Under the pieces are notes generated by a model. That model was not told where the DNA came from and did not search any database. It was given only the letters and a program-made list of their open reading frames with translations. DNA of 24,290 bases from Acanthamoeba castellanii str. Neff. Taxonomy: Eukaryota; Discosea; Longamoebia; Acanthamoebidae. The stretch spans positions 8,948-33,237 of the forward strand of contig NW_004457265.1 in NCBI RefSeq assembly GCF_000313135.1, in the 5' to 3' direction. Position 1 is the stretch's first letter. The number at the start of each line of letters is the position of its first letter. Positions 1 to 10,060 of this stretch are shown here, piece by piece. The position numbers were made by a program, and so were the translations under genes.

Positions 1-414
1 CCCGTGCGTGCGCACGCTCCACATCTTCTCACTGTGAGATATGGGGAGCGTGCGCACTCACTGGCTCCACCACTCAAGCCCACAAGCACGAGCTTACTGC
101 AATCATCAGTGCTGTCCATCCCCCCACGAGCCGAAGACACTGCCACTGTGAGCGAGGTAACATCCATTATTTGTGTTATTTATTTACTAGTTTTCTCTGT
201 CTACACAAAAAACTAGATCAAACCAAGCGAGATTGTAAGCGTAGTGTGTGGCACCACATGGCTCAGGAGGACTGAAGGTCAGACCTGTTCTCCACCGCGG
301 GCACGGCCTCGTCCCATGGGCCGTTGATCTCACTGCACGCGTACGGCACGACACGCGCGACGTGGTGGTCAGACCCCTGCTTGGCAAGTCAATCTGTCAT
401 GAGGGGGAGGCGCA
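1..414. other. Left flank without a recognisable gene
   Basis: I see no coding exon here. The short open frames lack family motifs and splice logic. The stretch lies downstream of the PIG-C stop codon and probably holds its 3' UTR. A minus-strand AATAAA reads at 179-184, about 230 nt past the stop, and could be its polyadenylation signal. An 8-bp inverted repeat (CTAGTTTT at 187-194, AAAACTAG at 209-216) flanks a 14-nt loop. Confidence 0.45.
8..57. repeat. Near-perfect inverted repeat (hairpin)
   Basis: Positions 8-32 and 34-57 are reverse complements except for about one mismatch and a small bulge, leaving almost no loop. The first 13 bases of the left arm (GTGCGCACGCTCC) are matched exactly by the end of the right arm. 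The function is unknown; it could be a small foldback element or a structured 3' end. Confidence 0.7.
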
Positions 415-2216
415 CTATTTGTAGCGCTGCATCCACTTGAGCCACATCGGGCAGATGAAGGTGGTGAAGACGATGGTCGACGTGTAGGCGTAGGCCACCA
501 GCGGATAGACGTTGAACAGGCACACGGTCACTATCGCTACCATGCCCCACGTGAGCCAGAGGTGCAAGCGCAGAGATTTTCGCTGTATGTGTGCGCACAC
601 GCAGAATCGCACACACCGCACGCACGCACGAGGGAGTGAGCTCACTGAACGTGTAGGAAAGCTGCAGCACAGGCTATGTAATCAAAGAAGGGAGACAAGT
701 ACCTTGACGTGATGGCGTATCATGGGAAAGAGAGCGAAGATCAGCACGGCGAAGCAGAGCAGGGTGAAGACCTGCATGCTGCCCGACAGGCGCGACCCCA
801 GGAGCACTGACGCGAAGATCGCCGCATTCAGGGACACCGGAGCGCTCATCCTGCCCTCCGGAGATTTGCGTCAGCGTGAATGTCACAATTACTAAAATCT
901 GTAAAAATGAAATATAAATATAAATAACAATAATATAATAAATATAAAAAAATAAGTGTACCGTTCGGCGTTGCCCTGGAGGTAGGAGTAATCGGCGAAG
1001 GCCAGGTGGAGGACGAAGAAGAAGATGGTGAGCGCCCAGATGGTGTCATTGCTCACGGACTCGACGAGCGTCTTGAGCACGGGCGACAGACCGAACAGCG
1101 TGCACACCAGCACCACGAGACTTCGCACGCCGCGCAGCAAATACTTCTCTGTTGTGTGTTGCGCGTGTGCGGTTTGCAGTGAGCGTGTGTCTTCAGTGAG
1201 GAGCGCGCGTGCGACACACAACACACGCATGGCCGAAGCGTACCAGTGAAGCGTGGATCGATCATTCGTCGCAGGACAAAGCCGGCGATGAGAAGGAGGG
1301 CCTCTCCGGCCAGGGTGAGCTGGAGCGACACGGACTCGTTGTAGATCGCAATGAACATCAAAATGAAGAGCGCGATGATGCTGGTGGAGCGTGAGTCCGT
1401 CAGTTCAGTCAGAGGCATTCTTGCCCCAAACGATACGAGAATTTGGGGGCTGAACCTTATCTGCGCTGTGACGGCCGCCGAATCGATGATGAGCATCACC
1501 GTATCATATTCCCGCTTGTTTGCTGTGGGTGCGTGTGCGTGTGCGTGTGCGTGTGCGTGTGCGTGTGCGTGTGCGTGTGCGTGTGCGAGTGTGTGTGTGT
1601 GTGTGTTGCGCAGAAGGTCAGTCAGCAAGAAATACTTGGCGCAACGGCGCAGCTGGCAGACCGTTGGTGATCATTCCGATCAGGAACGTGGGCTTGTGCG
1701 TGTAGTTGTCCTCGTAGGGCTGGTCCTCGTACAGCACCTTCCTCCACGGCGCTTTGCCCTGCCCCGCGTACTGGTGTTTTTTTCCGTGTTATTTGCAACT
1801 ATGATGATAATTGAAAATAATATTTAATTATATATCATTATTATTTATCTCTGATAATTAGGATTATTATTTGCCAAATAATTAAAAATTCAGCATATTA
1901 GAATTAAAAATGTAAATCAACGTACGTTGGTGGTGCCGCGTGGGGTGGAGCATTCAGGGCAGGAGGTCTCATCGCGCACGAACTTGTGGCCGTCCCAGGG
2001 GCAGTACAGGTGGATTGCTGGCGCTGCGGCCTGGTGCCCCGCAGCCACCTGCCGAAATCGCTCGTACACGTCTTCCTTTGTTGTGCGGTCACCTCTGCCG
2101 TGCTGCCCCTTCTTCTTCTTCTTTACGCCGCAGTCTGCGGTCATGTCAGGCTTGGCTTCAGGTCGCGGCACCTCCTCCGCCTCAGCTGTCGCCACCCCGC
2201 CGAGCTGCTCCATCAT
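415..2216 (-). CDS. PIGC: PIG-C / GPI2, GPI N-acetylglucosaminyltransferase subunit C
   Basis: This is a multi-pass ER membrane subunit of the complex that transfers GlcNAc to phosphatidylinositol, the first step of GPI-anchor synthesis. Inferred exons are 2216-1926, 1770-1636, 1514-1456, 1380-1244, 1148-962, 850-703 and 582-415, giving 374 aa with all phases consistent. Family motifs in order are APWRKVLYEDQPYEDNY (from about residue 103), GLSPVLKTLVESVSNDTIWA, HLAFADY, APVSLNAAIFASVLLGSRL, CFAVLIFALFPMI and a final hydrophobic pair ending at PMWLKWMQRYK. These align with the human protein by memory of the family. The first 100 or so residues are extra compared with usual PIG-C. They are needed because exon 2 has no Met. 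They contain a Lys run and a C-x4-H-x8-C-x2-C motif. ATG 2216 is the first of two adjacent Met codons; the start is moderately sure. Confidence 0.9.
1531..1606. repeat. (GCGTGT)n then (GT)n microsatellite in PIG-C intron
   Basis: About nine copies of the hexamer GCGTGT are followed by a GT run. The whole tract lies in the intron between PIG-C exons 2 and 3 (1635-1515). It creates long artificial open frames of alternating residues on both strands. Confidence 0.9.
1771..1925 (-). other. AT-rich first intron of PIG-C
   Basis: This interval runs from donor GTACGTTG to acceptor ACACCAG and is strongly AT-rich (TTATTATTTATC-like stretches), unlike the GC-rich exons on both sides. Splicing joins AAC to TAC in phase 0 and connects the N-terminal extension to the PIG-C core. 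I see no RNA gene inside it. Confidence 0.75.
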
Positions 2217-2434
2217 AACCACTTCCCCCCTTCTTGCTGTTCACTTTTCTCTCCTTGTTGTCTACAGAAATACTTCTTCAACAAGAGCGCGTCGACCACT
2301 ACCCCACATCTCTTACGGACTGCTTGCTGTGCGACGTGGCTGCAGCGGAGATGGTTGCGAGTGGATGTCCGGAAGGCCTTTCACACCTGCAAGCTGCTCA
2401 AGAAGCTGAGCGAGATGGGCCAGGTCCGCCTCAG

Positions 2435-4935
2435 CTACCTTAGGTCGGCGCGTGCCTTGACATCTGTGGTGGACGGGAGAGGCAGTTCTTTGCGCAGGAT
2501 GTCTATGATCTCTGGCACGTTGACCGTCACGTCTCCTCGGCCATCCGGCGATTCGATGGGTATCATGTAGTAGTTGTGCTGATTGCGCGTGTTGTGCGTG
2601 TGCGTGTGCGTGAGCGTGTGCGTGAGCGGTTTTGGGAGTGCGTGTGTGTGAGCCATCGATTAGTAAAGTTCGCGAGTGCATGTGGTGTGGGTGGAGCGTC
2701 TTACCTGGAGGCAGGCCGCTTGCCACCAGGTGCCCTCGGGCCAGCGAAGCGCAGTCTTGACGTAGGGCTTGACCGGGAAGAACTCGACAACGAGGGTATC
2801 GCGCGGAGAGAAGTTTATGTTGTAGAACGCTCCCCCGTGTGGGCCTTTTTGAAGAATACTGTAGCTGAGTTCAGAGTACAACGCAACCGTGCGTGTGCGT
2901 GTGCGTGCGTGTGCGTGTGCGCGTGTGCGATGGCGCGTTCGCGGTCGGCTGGCAAGGTACCGATGACGGCCTTGACTTGGTGATTGAAAAAGTCTCGCGT
3001 GGCAAGGAAGCCGGGAAACTCCTTGTGGTTGAAGACGACCAACTCTTCTCCCGGCACGCCCCTGCTCGCCACGAATGCGCGCATCGCCGTCACCAGCGCC
3101 TCTTCGTTCAACACCTGCGAATCGTGCGTTATATACCACGGCATAAGGGTAAGGAGTGTGCCTGGGTTTTGTGTGTGGCGAGTACCTTGCGGGTCCGCCC
3201 GCGCGGGAGGTAGACGATCTTCGTCCGCTGCTGTATGGGCACATGGACCACTGGAGCGAAGATAGAGGGACAAAGCAATGCAGTGAATTTTACAGCACAG
3301 GATGACGTCAGCCGTGTTGTGTGTCACTTGTGTCGTGTGTCGTGTGGTCTGTACCACCCAGAATGTCGCGCATTCTTTGCCAAATCCAGGGATGAAATCG
3401 GGGCACGCGGCAGGTGTAGAGCATCTGTTCGGCAGACACGGTCCCGTTTTCAGAGGGCCACACCCGCCCATGTCGCCCGAACAGGTGTTGCCATATTTCG
3501 CCCCTGGTCGCCGCCGGGTGGTGGTGGTGAGTTGAGGGGTCCAAGACCAGTCCGGGCTCAGAGAGATACGCGCGCGATTGGGGCCGTGTGGTACCGAGTG
3601 TCAGTACCCGCAGGCTGGCTCGCTATGAGCCACGAGTAGTCGGTCGACACCAGGTCCCACGCTTGCGCTATGTCCGGCATCAATCGGTCGATAAAGTGCT
3701 GAAAGGACTTGTATTGCGGCCCTGGGAGAACGGCACCGCTGAATCAGTACACAAGGATACATACAATAAAGGCCGGCCACGGAGAGGATTCGTACCAACA
3801 AACACGGCCACCTTCTCGTATCTCGGCTTGAGCACCTGGTTCGCAGGTGGATAGAGCATGGTGTAGCTGGCGGGCCACTCGCACTCATAAGGGCCTGAGA
3901 AGGCCGAAGACGGTCGCCCGGCGTAGAGGCCTGTTGTTGGCATTCATCAACAAACAACACGTAGCAACATAAAACGACATAAAACCACAATGTGAGAATG
4001 TGAAGGTTCAATATATAAGCCAGGGTTATGAGTAACCGTTGCTGACGGAGACCACGTGGCCGTAGGTGAACTGCTCACCGTGGAAGACGAGCCGCTCCGA
4101 GGGCGGGAAGTCCACTCCCCGGCAGTTCGTGTTCTGGCAGTCCCTGGAGTCGTGCTGTTTCATGTAGCCCTGGACCTGTTGCAGCTCGAAGAAGAGGGTC
4201 TCGTGTTCCTTGCGGATGAACTTGGGCATCGGTATGACCCAAGTTGGGTACACGAACTCGGCCGCATATGCTATGCGCGGGTCCTGTGCGCACATGCCGA
4301 TCGCCTCTCCCTGTTGTAGTTGTTGGTGAATGACATCACCCACGCGTGCGCAGGCAATCGCGAAAGCGGGGAGGCATGATGAGAGCTTGCTAGGGGACCT
4401 TGCTGCACTCGTTGATGCGCTTGGGCTGCAGCCGCTCGGGAGGTGAGTGAGGAGTCACATAGCGCTCATTGCCCACGTCCAGGTGCGGATGCAGCTGATC
4501 GCCCTCCCCCGCCTGCGGCCCCAGCCCCGATGCGTCGGCCACCGAGGGCTCCACCACCCGGCCTGGTGGTGCCCGAGCTGCCCACGTTTGCGAGTGTGCC
4601 CGTGTCTGTGTTTCTGTGAGCTGCGTGTCGCGCGGTGGTTGCGTGTGCGGTGTGCGCCGTGACACAGGAGACATAAGTCCACCCAAAGCTGGCTTCGAGC
4701 AAGCGGCGCTTTGTAGGGTGGGCACCAGTGGTGGCACGTGTGGTGGCGACTTGACCGGGTGAAGTGAGGGGGCCGAGAAGAAGTAGATGTAGGCGGCGAC
4801 GAGCTGGCAGGCCACCAGCACCCCCACCACCGAGTACCAGAAGCACGTCCCGCCCCGCAGCACTCGCCTGACCGTTCCTGCCCGCCCCGCGGGAGTCGGC
4901 AGCAAGTGCGCCCCTTGCTCCCGTCGCAACTTCAT
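2435..4935 (-). CDS. GT61-family glycosyltransferase, type II membrane protein
   Basis: This is a probable Golgi or ER glycosyltransferase of CAZy family GT61 (DUF563), the family of plant core beta-1,2-xylosyltransferase, grass xylan arabinosyl/xylosyltransferases and animal EOGT/POMGNT2. Inferred exons are 4935-4399, 4310-4037, 3930-3796, 3721-3595, 3503-3355, 3250-3186, 3114-2961, 2844-2705 and 2578-2435, giving 574 aa with phases consistent. A signal anchor lies at about residues 31-53 after a basic N-terminus (MKLRRE...). A Cys-containing stem follows, then the catalytic region: VAVFVGPQYKSFQHFIDR near 310, IVYLPRGRTRKVLNEEALV near 425 and the hallmark VIGPHGGAFYNINF near 479-492. Exon 1 (179 aa) is low-complexity toward its end and may hide a further intron. 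Exon 5 could end three bases earlier. The donor sugar and acceptor cannot be read from sequence. Xylose transfer is one possibility. Confidence 0.87.
2586..2630. repeat. GTGTGC/GTGAGC-type repeat in last GT61 intron
   Basis: An imperfect hexamer array (GTGCGT and GTGAGC units) fills part of the intron between GT61 exons 8 and 9 (2704-2579). It is the same repeat family as in the PIG-C intron. Confidence 0.8.
2890..2928. repeat. GTGCGT repeat in GT61 intron 7
   Basis: A short hexamer-type array of GTGCGT units lies between GT61 exons 7 and 8. It is intronic because the splice from ATCG at 2961 to GCCCACACGG at 2844 is fixed by the GPHGGAF motif. Confidence 0.8.
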
Positions 4936-5430
4936 CTTCGTCTCCCCTTCGTCACAAATCTCATCTAAATCACCTGAGCGTGCCACGTCAGCATTGTGCA
5001 ATTCCTGAAATAGTTAACGAAATTCTGGCTCTTTGCCCCAAAGCGGAAGCGTGCGCTGAAAACTCAGAAGAAAGAAAGGTGGACAAAGCTGGGTGGGGGC
5101 TGGCGATAATCTTTGGTCTGTGGTGCGGGTCTCCTTCCTCGCTTCGTGAACCTCACAAGTTGCCGTCATCACCACAAGGTGCTGCCAACTTTTTCATTAT
5201 TTTTTGTTATTTATTTACCGCGGTTTGGCCAACAAGCACACCATTATTCTTGATTTAATTTGCATTGGCTCCTGCGGCTTCTGCTTTCCCTTTGGCGTTC
5301 GGAAGCGAGGTGAAGAAGGTGTGCTGCGTCTTTTCCAGTTTTAGGCTTGATTTTTATCAAGCAACGTGGCAGCAGCGGTGCTCTCTCATTTCGCTAATTT
5401 CATCTCTCGAAATCGTGTGATGCGCGGCAG
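4936..5430. other. Divergent intergenic region between GT61 and kinase genes
   Basis: About 495 bp separate the GT61 start (minus) from the kinase start (plus), so both promoters and 5' UTRs probably lie here. T-rich stretches occur at 5193-5260. No clear TATA box stands out. A minus-strand CTATTTCAG just upstream of the GT61 ATG could be a 3' splice site of a 5' non-coding exon. I see no gene. Confidence 0.5.
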
Positions 5431-8400
5431 ATGGGCAACGCCAACGCAAAACTGTGGGAGGCGGTGGAAGGAGCCGATGTGCGCACCCTGTGCGAGGTGC
5501 TCAAGCACAAGGAGGTGGACATAGACCATAGAAAGGAGTACAAGCTAGGTCGAAGGAATTGGAACCAGGTGGGGAATGGAGGGAATGGAAGCGACGAAAG
5601 CGGCTCGCCATCATCTTCGCTCTCATCGATCATAACGCCAGATGGAACGTCGGGAGGAGGTGGCGGCGGAGGAGCACTCAGCGAGATGAAGTACATGTTT
5701 CAAGGCGTGGACAAAGACGTCCTCACGCCCCTCCACGTCGCCTGCATGCGCGGAAATCGCGAGATCGTGGCTCTGCTGATGGCCCACGGTGCCGACATCC
5801 ACATCAAGGCCGTTCACGAACGATACGGCCCCGCCTCGCTACGCGCATTTCGCAAACGAGGGCGCAAGATCCTCAAGAGATACGAGGAGGAGGGCTACAT
5901 CGACGATCCCCAGCAGCAAGGTGGCGCTGCTGCTGCGTCCAAGCTGCACAAGAGCGCCAAGGAGATCAATCATGGCAACACGCTCCATCGATTGAACGTC
6001 AACGGCCACGGCGGCGGGCGGGCTGGTGGAGGTCACCAGCGCTCCTTCTCCTCCACGACTGCTTCTTCGACGGCGTCGGCGCTGCAGCCCTACCGGCTCG
6101 GCGAGGACGCGTCGTCGATGCACCGCCACGTCTCGCACGACGAGGGCGGGCTCAGCGGGGCCGCGACGATGCGGGCCGGCGGCCGGCAGGGCGCCAGGGG
6201 AGACAACCCGCTCGACGGCATGGACTACATCAAGTACTGCCAGTACACGGCCCTCTACTACGCCTGCAAGTACCGCAGCAAGGAGGTGGCCTACGACTTG
6301 ATCTTGCGGCACATCGAGGTAACGACCACACACACAACACACACGACACACACACGAACAGCAAGCATGATACACGCGCACACACTACACGCCATACAAT
6401 GTTTGTTCTGTGGCCCAACTGACTCGGTCCTGTGGGTGCGTTTGGTTGCGCTTGTAGGACTCAGCACGTGTGAGGTCGACACGAGGCGGGACAACGGACG
6501 TGGAGAAGGCCGCCAGCATCGAGAAGAAGCTCAAGGGAATCCTCACCAACAACTGGGTCGTCTTCATCGAGCTTCTCATCGACCATCGCGCCGATTTTGT
6601 GGCCTCGGTACGCAACCACCACCTGCACCTGCTCGCCTACCGGGTACTCCGTGCGAGCTCGAGCTGACCACCACCCTTCATGTACTCTCAAATGAATGCA
6701 CAGCTCTGCGACGCTGCTGCGCGGGGCGACCTCCAAATTGTGGAGCTTCTGCTGGGACTGGGCGCCAATGTGAACGGAGAGGAGAGCGAGACGGTGGAGA
6801 AGGTGATACTCGAGCGCAAGCCATCCAAGTGGGACACGACGACGCCCTACGAATACATCAGCAGGGAGGACCGGCCGCTCTACATCGCCTGCCACAACGG
6901 GCAGCGGGAGGTGGCCGAATACTTCCTGCAGATGGGGGCCATTGTACAGGACGAAGATGTACGACAATCTAGATCACCGACCCAGTTTGTGTGTATGGCT
7001 TTTACTAATCGCTGCTCTTCTGGCGCGTCAACCATCTGCAGGTCAGCACTGCTCTCGAGTCCGGCTTCAGAGATATAGCAATGCTTCTTCTCGATGCGCA
7101 GGCGCAGCAGTCAGGCCAGTCGCGTTCGCAGGTGCGTAATCATGGTTGACTTTTCCTTTCTTGTAGAACGAAACTATTTCCCTGAGTGCAGTTGGCTCAT
7201 TCATATTTGCACCCCACGCAGCAGGAGAAGTCGCACATGCCGGCGACCTCGTCGCCCGCCATCGAGCACAGCATCTACCCGATCATCGAGCCGCAGATTC
7301 CCCCGCGGATCCAGTCCCCTCCGGCCCTCGTTGTCGACCAGCCGCCACCACAGTACCAGTTCCACCACCAGCAACAGCAGCAACAGCAGAGCGGACTCTA
7401 TCCGCCGCAGCAGCAGCCGCCCTACCTGCACACCTCGAACTCCTACGCGCCGATCACCTACCAGCAGATGAACTCGTATCGAGGCGGCCAGCAGTCCACC
7501 CCGCCCGACAGCCCGCCGCAGGGCTCGCCGCCCAGCCCGGTGGGCGGCCTGCCGGCGCATCACATCCCGGCGCCCAGCCCTCGCGGCGGCACGCCGGACC
7601 CGTACGGCCACCACCAAGTCATGAGCACGTCAACCACGCCCACGGGCTCGCCGCAGCTCTACTCGTCCGCGTCCATGCCGCAGCCGCAACTGCAGCGAAA
7701 CATTTACGGCGCCTATGCGCCGACGGACGGCGGCGTCGGCCGGCCCTACTTCGCCCAGCCACAGGCGGCCTATCATCCGGCAGAGCACCAGCCCCGCGCG
7801 GCCACGCCACAGCCCGTCATGCCGGCTCCTGCGCCGTACTACCCCAGCCAGCAGCAGCAGCAACAGGTGAGCCCAGCCTCCCACTTGCCTTGCCTGTGTT
7901 TATTTTTATTACTGATCTTTTTTATACACAATTTACTTTGCTGGCGCCCGGTGTTTGTCTACAGGCTGCCGGTCCGCCGCCATCTTACATGCAGCACATC
8001 GTCCAACAACAGCAGCAGGCGCAAGCACAAGCGCAGGCGCAGGCACAAGCTCAGGCGCAAGCGCAGGCGCAGGCACAGCAACAGGCCGCCACCAACATGT
8101 ATCAATCGTCGGCGATGGTCTACGCGCAGATCCCAATGGGACAGCCCTATCCGCGTGCCGTGCCTCCCATCCCGGCACCCCAGCCTGTCTACCAGCAGCA
8201 ACCACCGCAGCCGCAGCAGCCGAACCTTTACCAGCCGCAGCCGCCGCAGCAACCACCCCAGCCCGCCCCGTCGCCACACCTACGACTCAACTACGGACCC
8301 GGCGCGGGCCACTTTGTCGCCCCCTCTGCTCCGGCCTATATGCCGCCTCCGGCCCAGCCCCAGGGCTATGGACTCGCGCCGCCTGTGCCGCCGCACCAGC

Positions 8401-9887
8401 GCAAGCCCAGCGAGGGAGGCCTGGCCGGCGCCATGCCCATCCCTAAATCCGACGGCGCGATGGTCCTCTCCGAGACGGGTTCGAGCGACTACATCCACAA
8501 CGAATACGAAGTTGACTACAGCGAGGTGGAGGTGGAGAAGGAGCTCGCGCGCGGAAGCTTCGGCATCGTATTTACCGGCAGATGGCGCGGCACCGGTACG
8601 ATGGCGCTTTTGCTGTCAGCCCTTCGAGCTCCCCGATTCACCCATTCCGTGTTACGAAACAGATGTGGCGATCAAGAAGCTCGTGAATCAGAACCTCAGC
8701 CAGAAGGAGCTCGAGGAGTTCCACGCTGAAGTGAACGTGATGAAGTACGCTCGTCCTATCATGCTCTTGCTCGTTGTTTCGTAGCTAATCGTACACCTTA
8801 CTTCGCCAATTTGCTCTCTGGCGATCACAGGAAGTTGCATCACCCGAACGTGGTATGGTTCCCAGCTTTCATTTGACAAAGAATGCGGTTGATAGCATTC
8901 ACGTATTCTAATTTACTGTTGATTGTTTTTCTGGGTATTTATTGTGCAGCTGCTGCTGATGGGCGTGTGCAGCCAGCCGCCCAACCTTTGTATGATATGC
9001 GAGCTGATGACCGGCAGCCTTTGGGACCTGCTCCACCGGCGCAAGGAGGTGCGACTCGACTGGAAGCTCGTCATGCGCTTCATCACCGACACCGCCAGGG
9101 GCATGGTACCGCCGCCGCCCTCAATCTTTACTGTCTAGCATTGTAACAATCTAACCACTAACCATGCTCTACTTCACCAACGCTGAACAGAACTACTTGC
9201 ATCTCTTCAAGCCGCCAGTGCTCCACCGTGACTTGAAGACCCCCAACCTTTTGGTGCCCACCTTCTCCCCTTGTTATGGAAGGACCACGTACAGCTGCGC
9301 ATGCTTACATGTACGATACGCAGGTGGACAAGGACTTCAACGTGAAGATCGCCGATTTCGGACTGGCCAGACTCAAGGCGCACGTCATGACCGGCAACCT
9401 GGGCACGTGCCAGTACATGGCACCTGGTAATTCACATACCCCGACCCTCCCTCTCTGTACCGCGGCCGTGCACTGTGTGTCGTGTGCTCAATCTCTCGCC
9501 GGTGTGGTGGTGAACGCAGAGGTGCTGAGGAACGAGAGCTACACCGAATCGGCCGACGTGTACAGCTTTGGCATCATCGTGTGGGAAATCGTCGCCCGAG
9601 CGCCTCCATTCCACGGGATGCAGACCATGCAGATCGCCTACTCTGTCAACCAGGGCATGCGGCCGCCCATCCCCTCCCACTGTCCTCTCGTACGACTTCC
9701 TCCTCCGCATCGTCATCTCCCCTTTTGTTCTGTTTGTTCGTTTGTTCATGTCGCCTGACGTGGCCTGACGTTCGTTGGTCTTGTGCAGCCGCTGCGCGAC
9801 CTCATGCAGCGATGTTGGAACCAAGACCCGCGCCTGAGGCCGTCCTTCACCGCCATCCTCAACCAGATCAAGGGCATCAAGCTGTAA
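5431..9887 (+). CDS. Ankyrin-repeat TKL protein kinase, possibly N-myristoylated
   Basis: This is a tyrosine-kinase-like Ser/Thr (or dual-specificity) kinase of 1117 aa. Exons are 5431-6318, 6458-6607, 6704-6958, 7042-7131, 7222-7866, 7965-8595, 8663-8744, 8831-8852, 8950-9105, 9191-9253, 9324-9426, 9520-9689 and 9789-9887, all in phase. The N-terminus MGNANAK fits N-myristoylation, so membrane targeting is possible. Ankyrin-like units occur near 98-128 (TPLHVACMRGNREIVALLM), 270-296, 347-370 (LCDAAARGDLQIVELLLGLG), 404-428 and 432-454. A Q/P-rich linker with a (QA)10 run covers about 462-860. The kinase domain runs about 865-1117: glycine loop LARGSFGIVF (870-879), VAIKK (Lys891), HRDLKTPNLL (Asp987), DFG (1005-1007), APE (1029), DVYSFGIIVWE and PRLRPSF. 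All catalytic residues are present. The first loop glycine is Ala871. The upstream pathway is unknown. Confidence 0.92.
8016..8075 (+). repeat. (Gln-Ala)10 coding repeat
   Basis: Ten CAR-GCN codon pairs encode an alternating Gln-Ala tract in the linker of the kinase. Codon third positions vary (CAG/CAA, GCG/GCA/GCT), so it is not a pure nucleotide repeat and may be maintained at protein level. Confidence 0.85.
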
Positions 9888-10060
9888 AACACTACTACGG
9901 TGGTGACGCCTGGTCGCGAGCTGCCGAGGAGCTGTTGTGCTTTATTTTAATCCTCTTTTTTACGGCCAATAATCAAAGAATGCCAAGCATTTACTTGTTT
10001 CCCGCGCTTTTTCTGCCTTTTGGCGCTCTTTTCTTGATGGCAGATTTGTGATTTTGGTAA

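Noticed and set aside
1053..1628. Long minus-strand open frame with a His-Ala repeat
   Set aside because: It reads through PIG-C introns and the GCGTGT microsatellite; the real exons are short pieces of it.
2216..2570. Plus-strand open frames between PIG-C and GT61
   Set aside because: They overlap the last GT61 exon antisense; no family motif was seen, and the 218-bp spacer is better explained as UTR and promoter.
5559..6422. Long second-frame open reading frame within the kinase gene
   Set aside because: It is an Arg/His-rich shadow of the kinase exon; the used frame has ankyrin motifs and correct splice phases.
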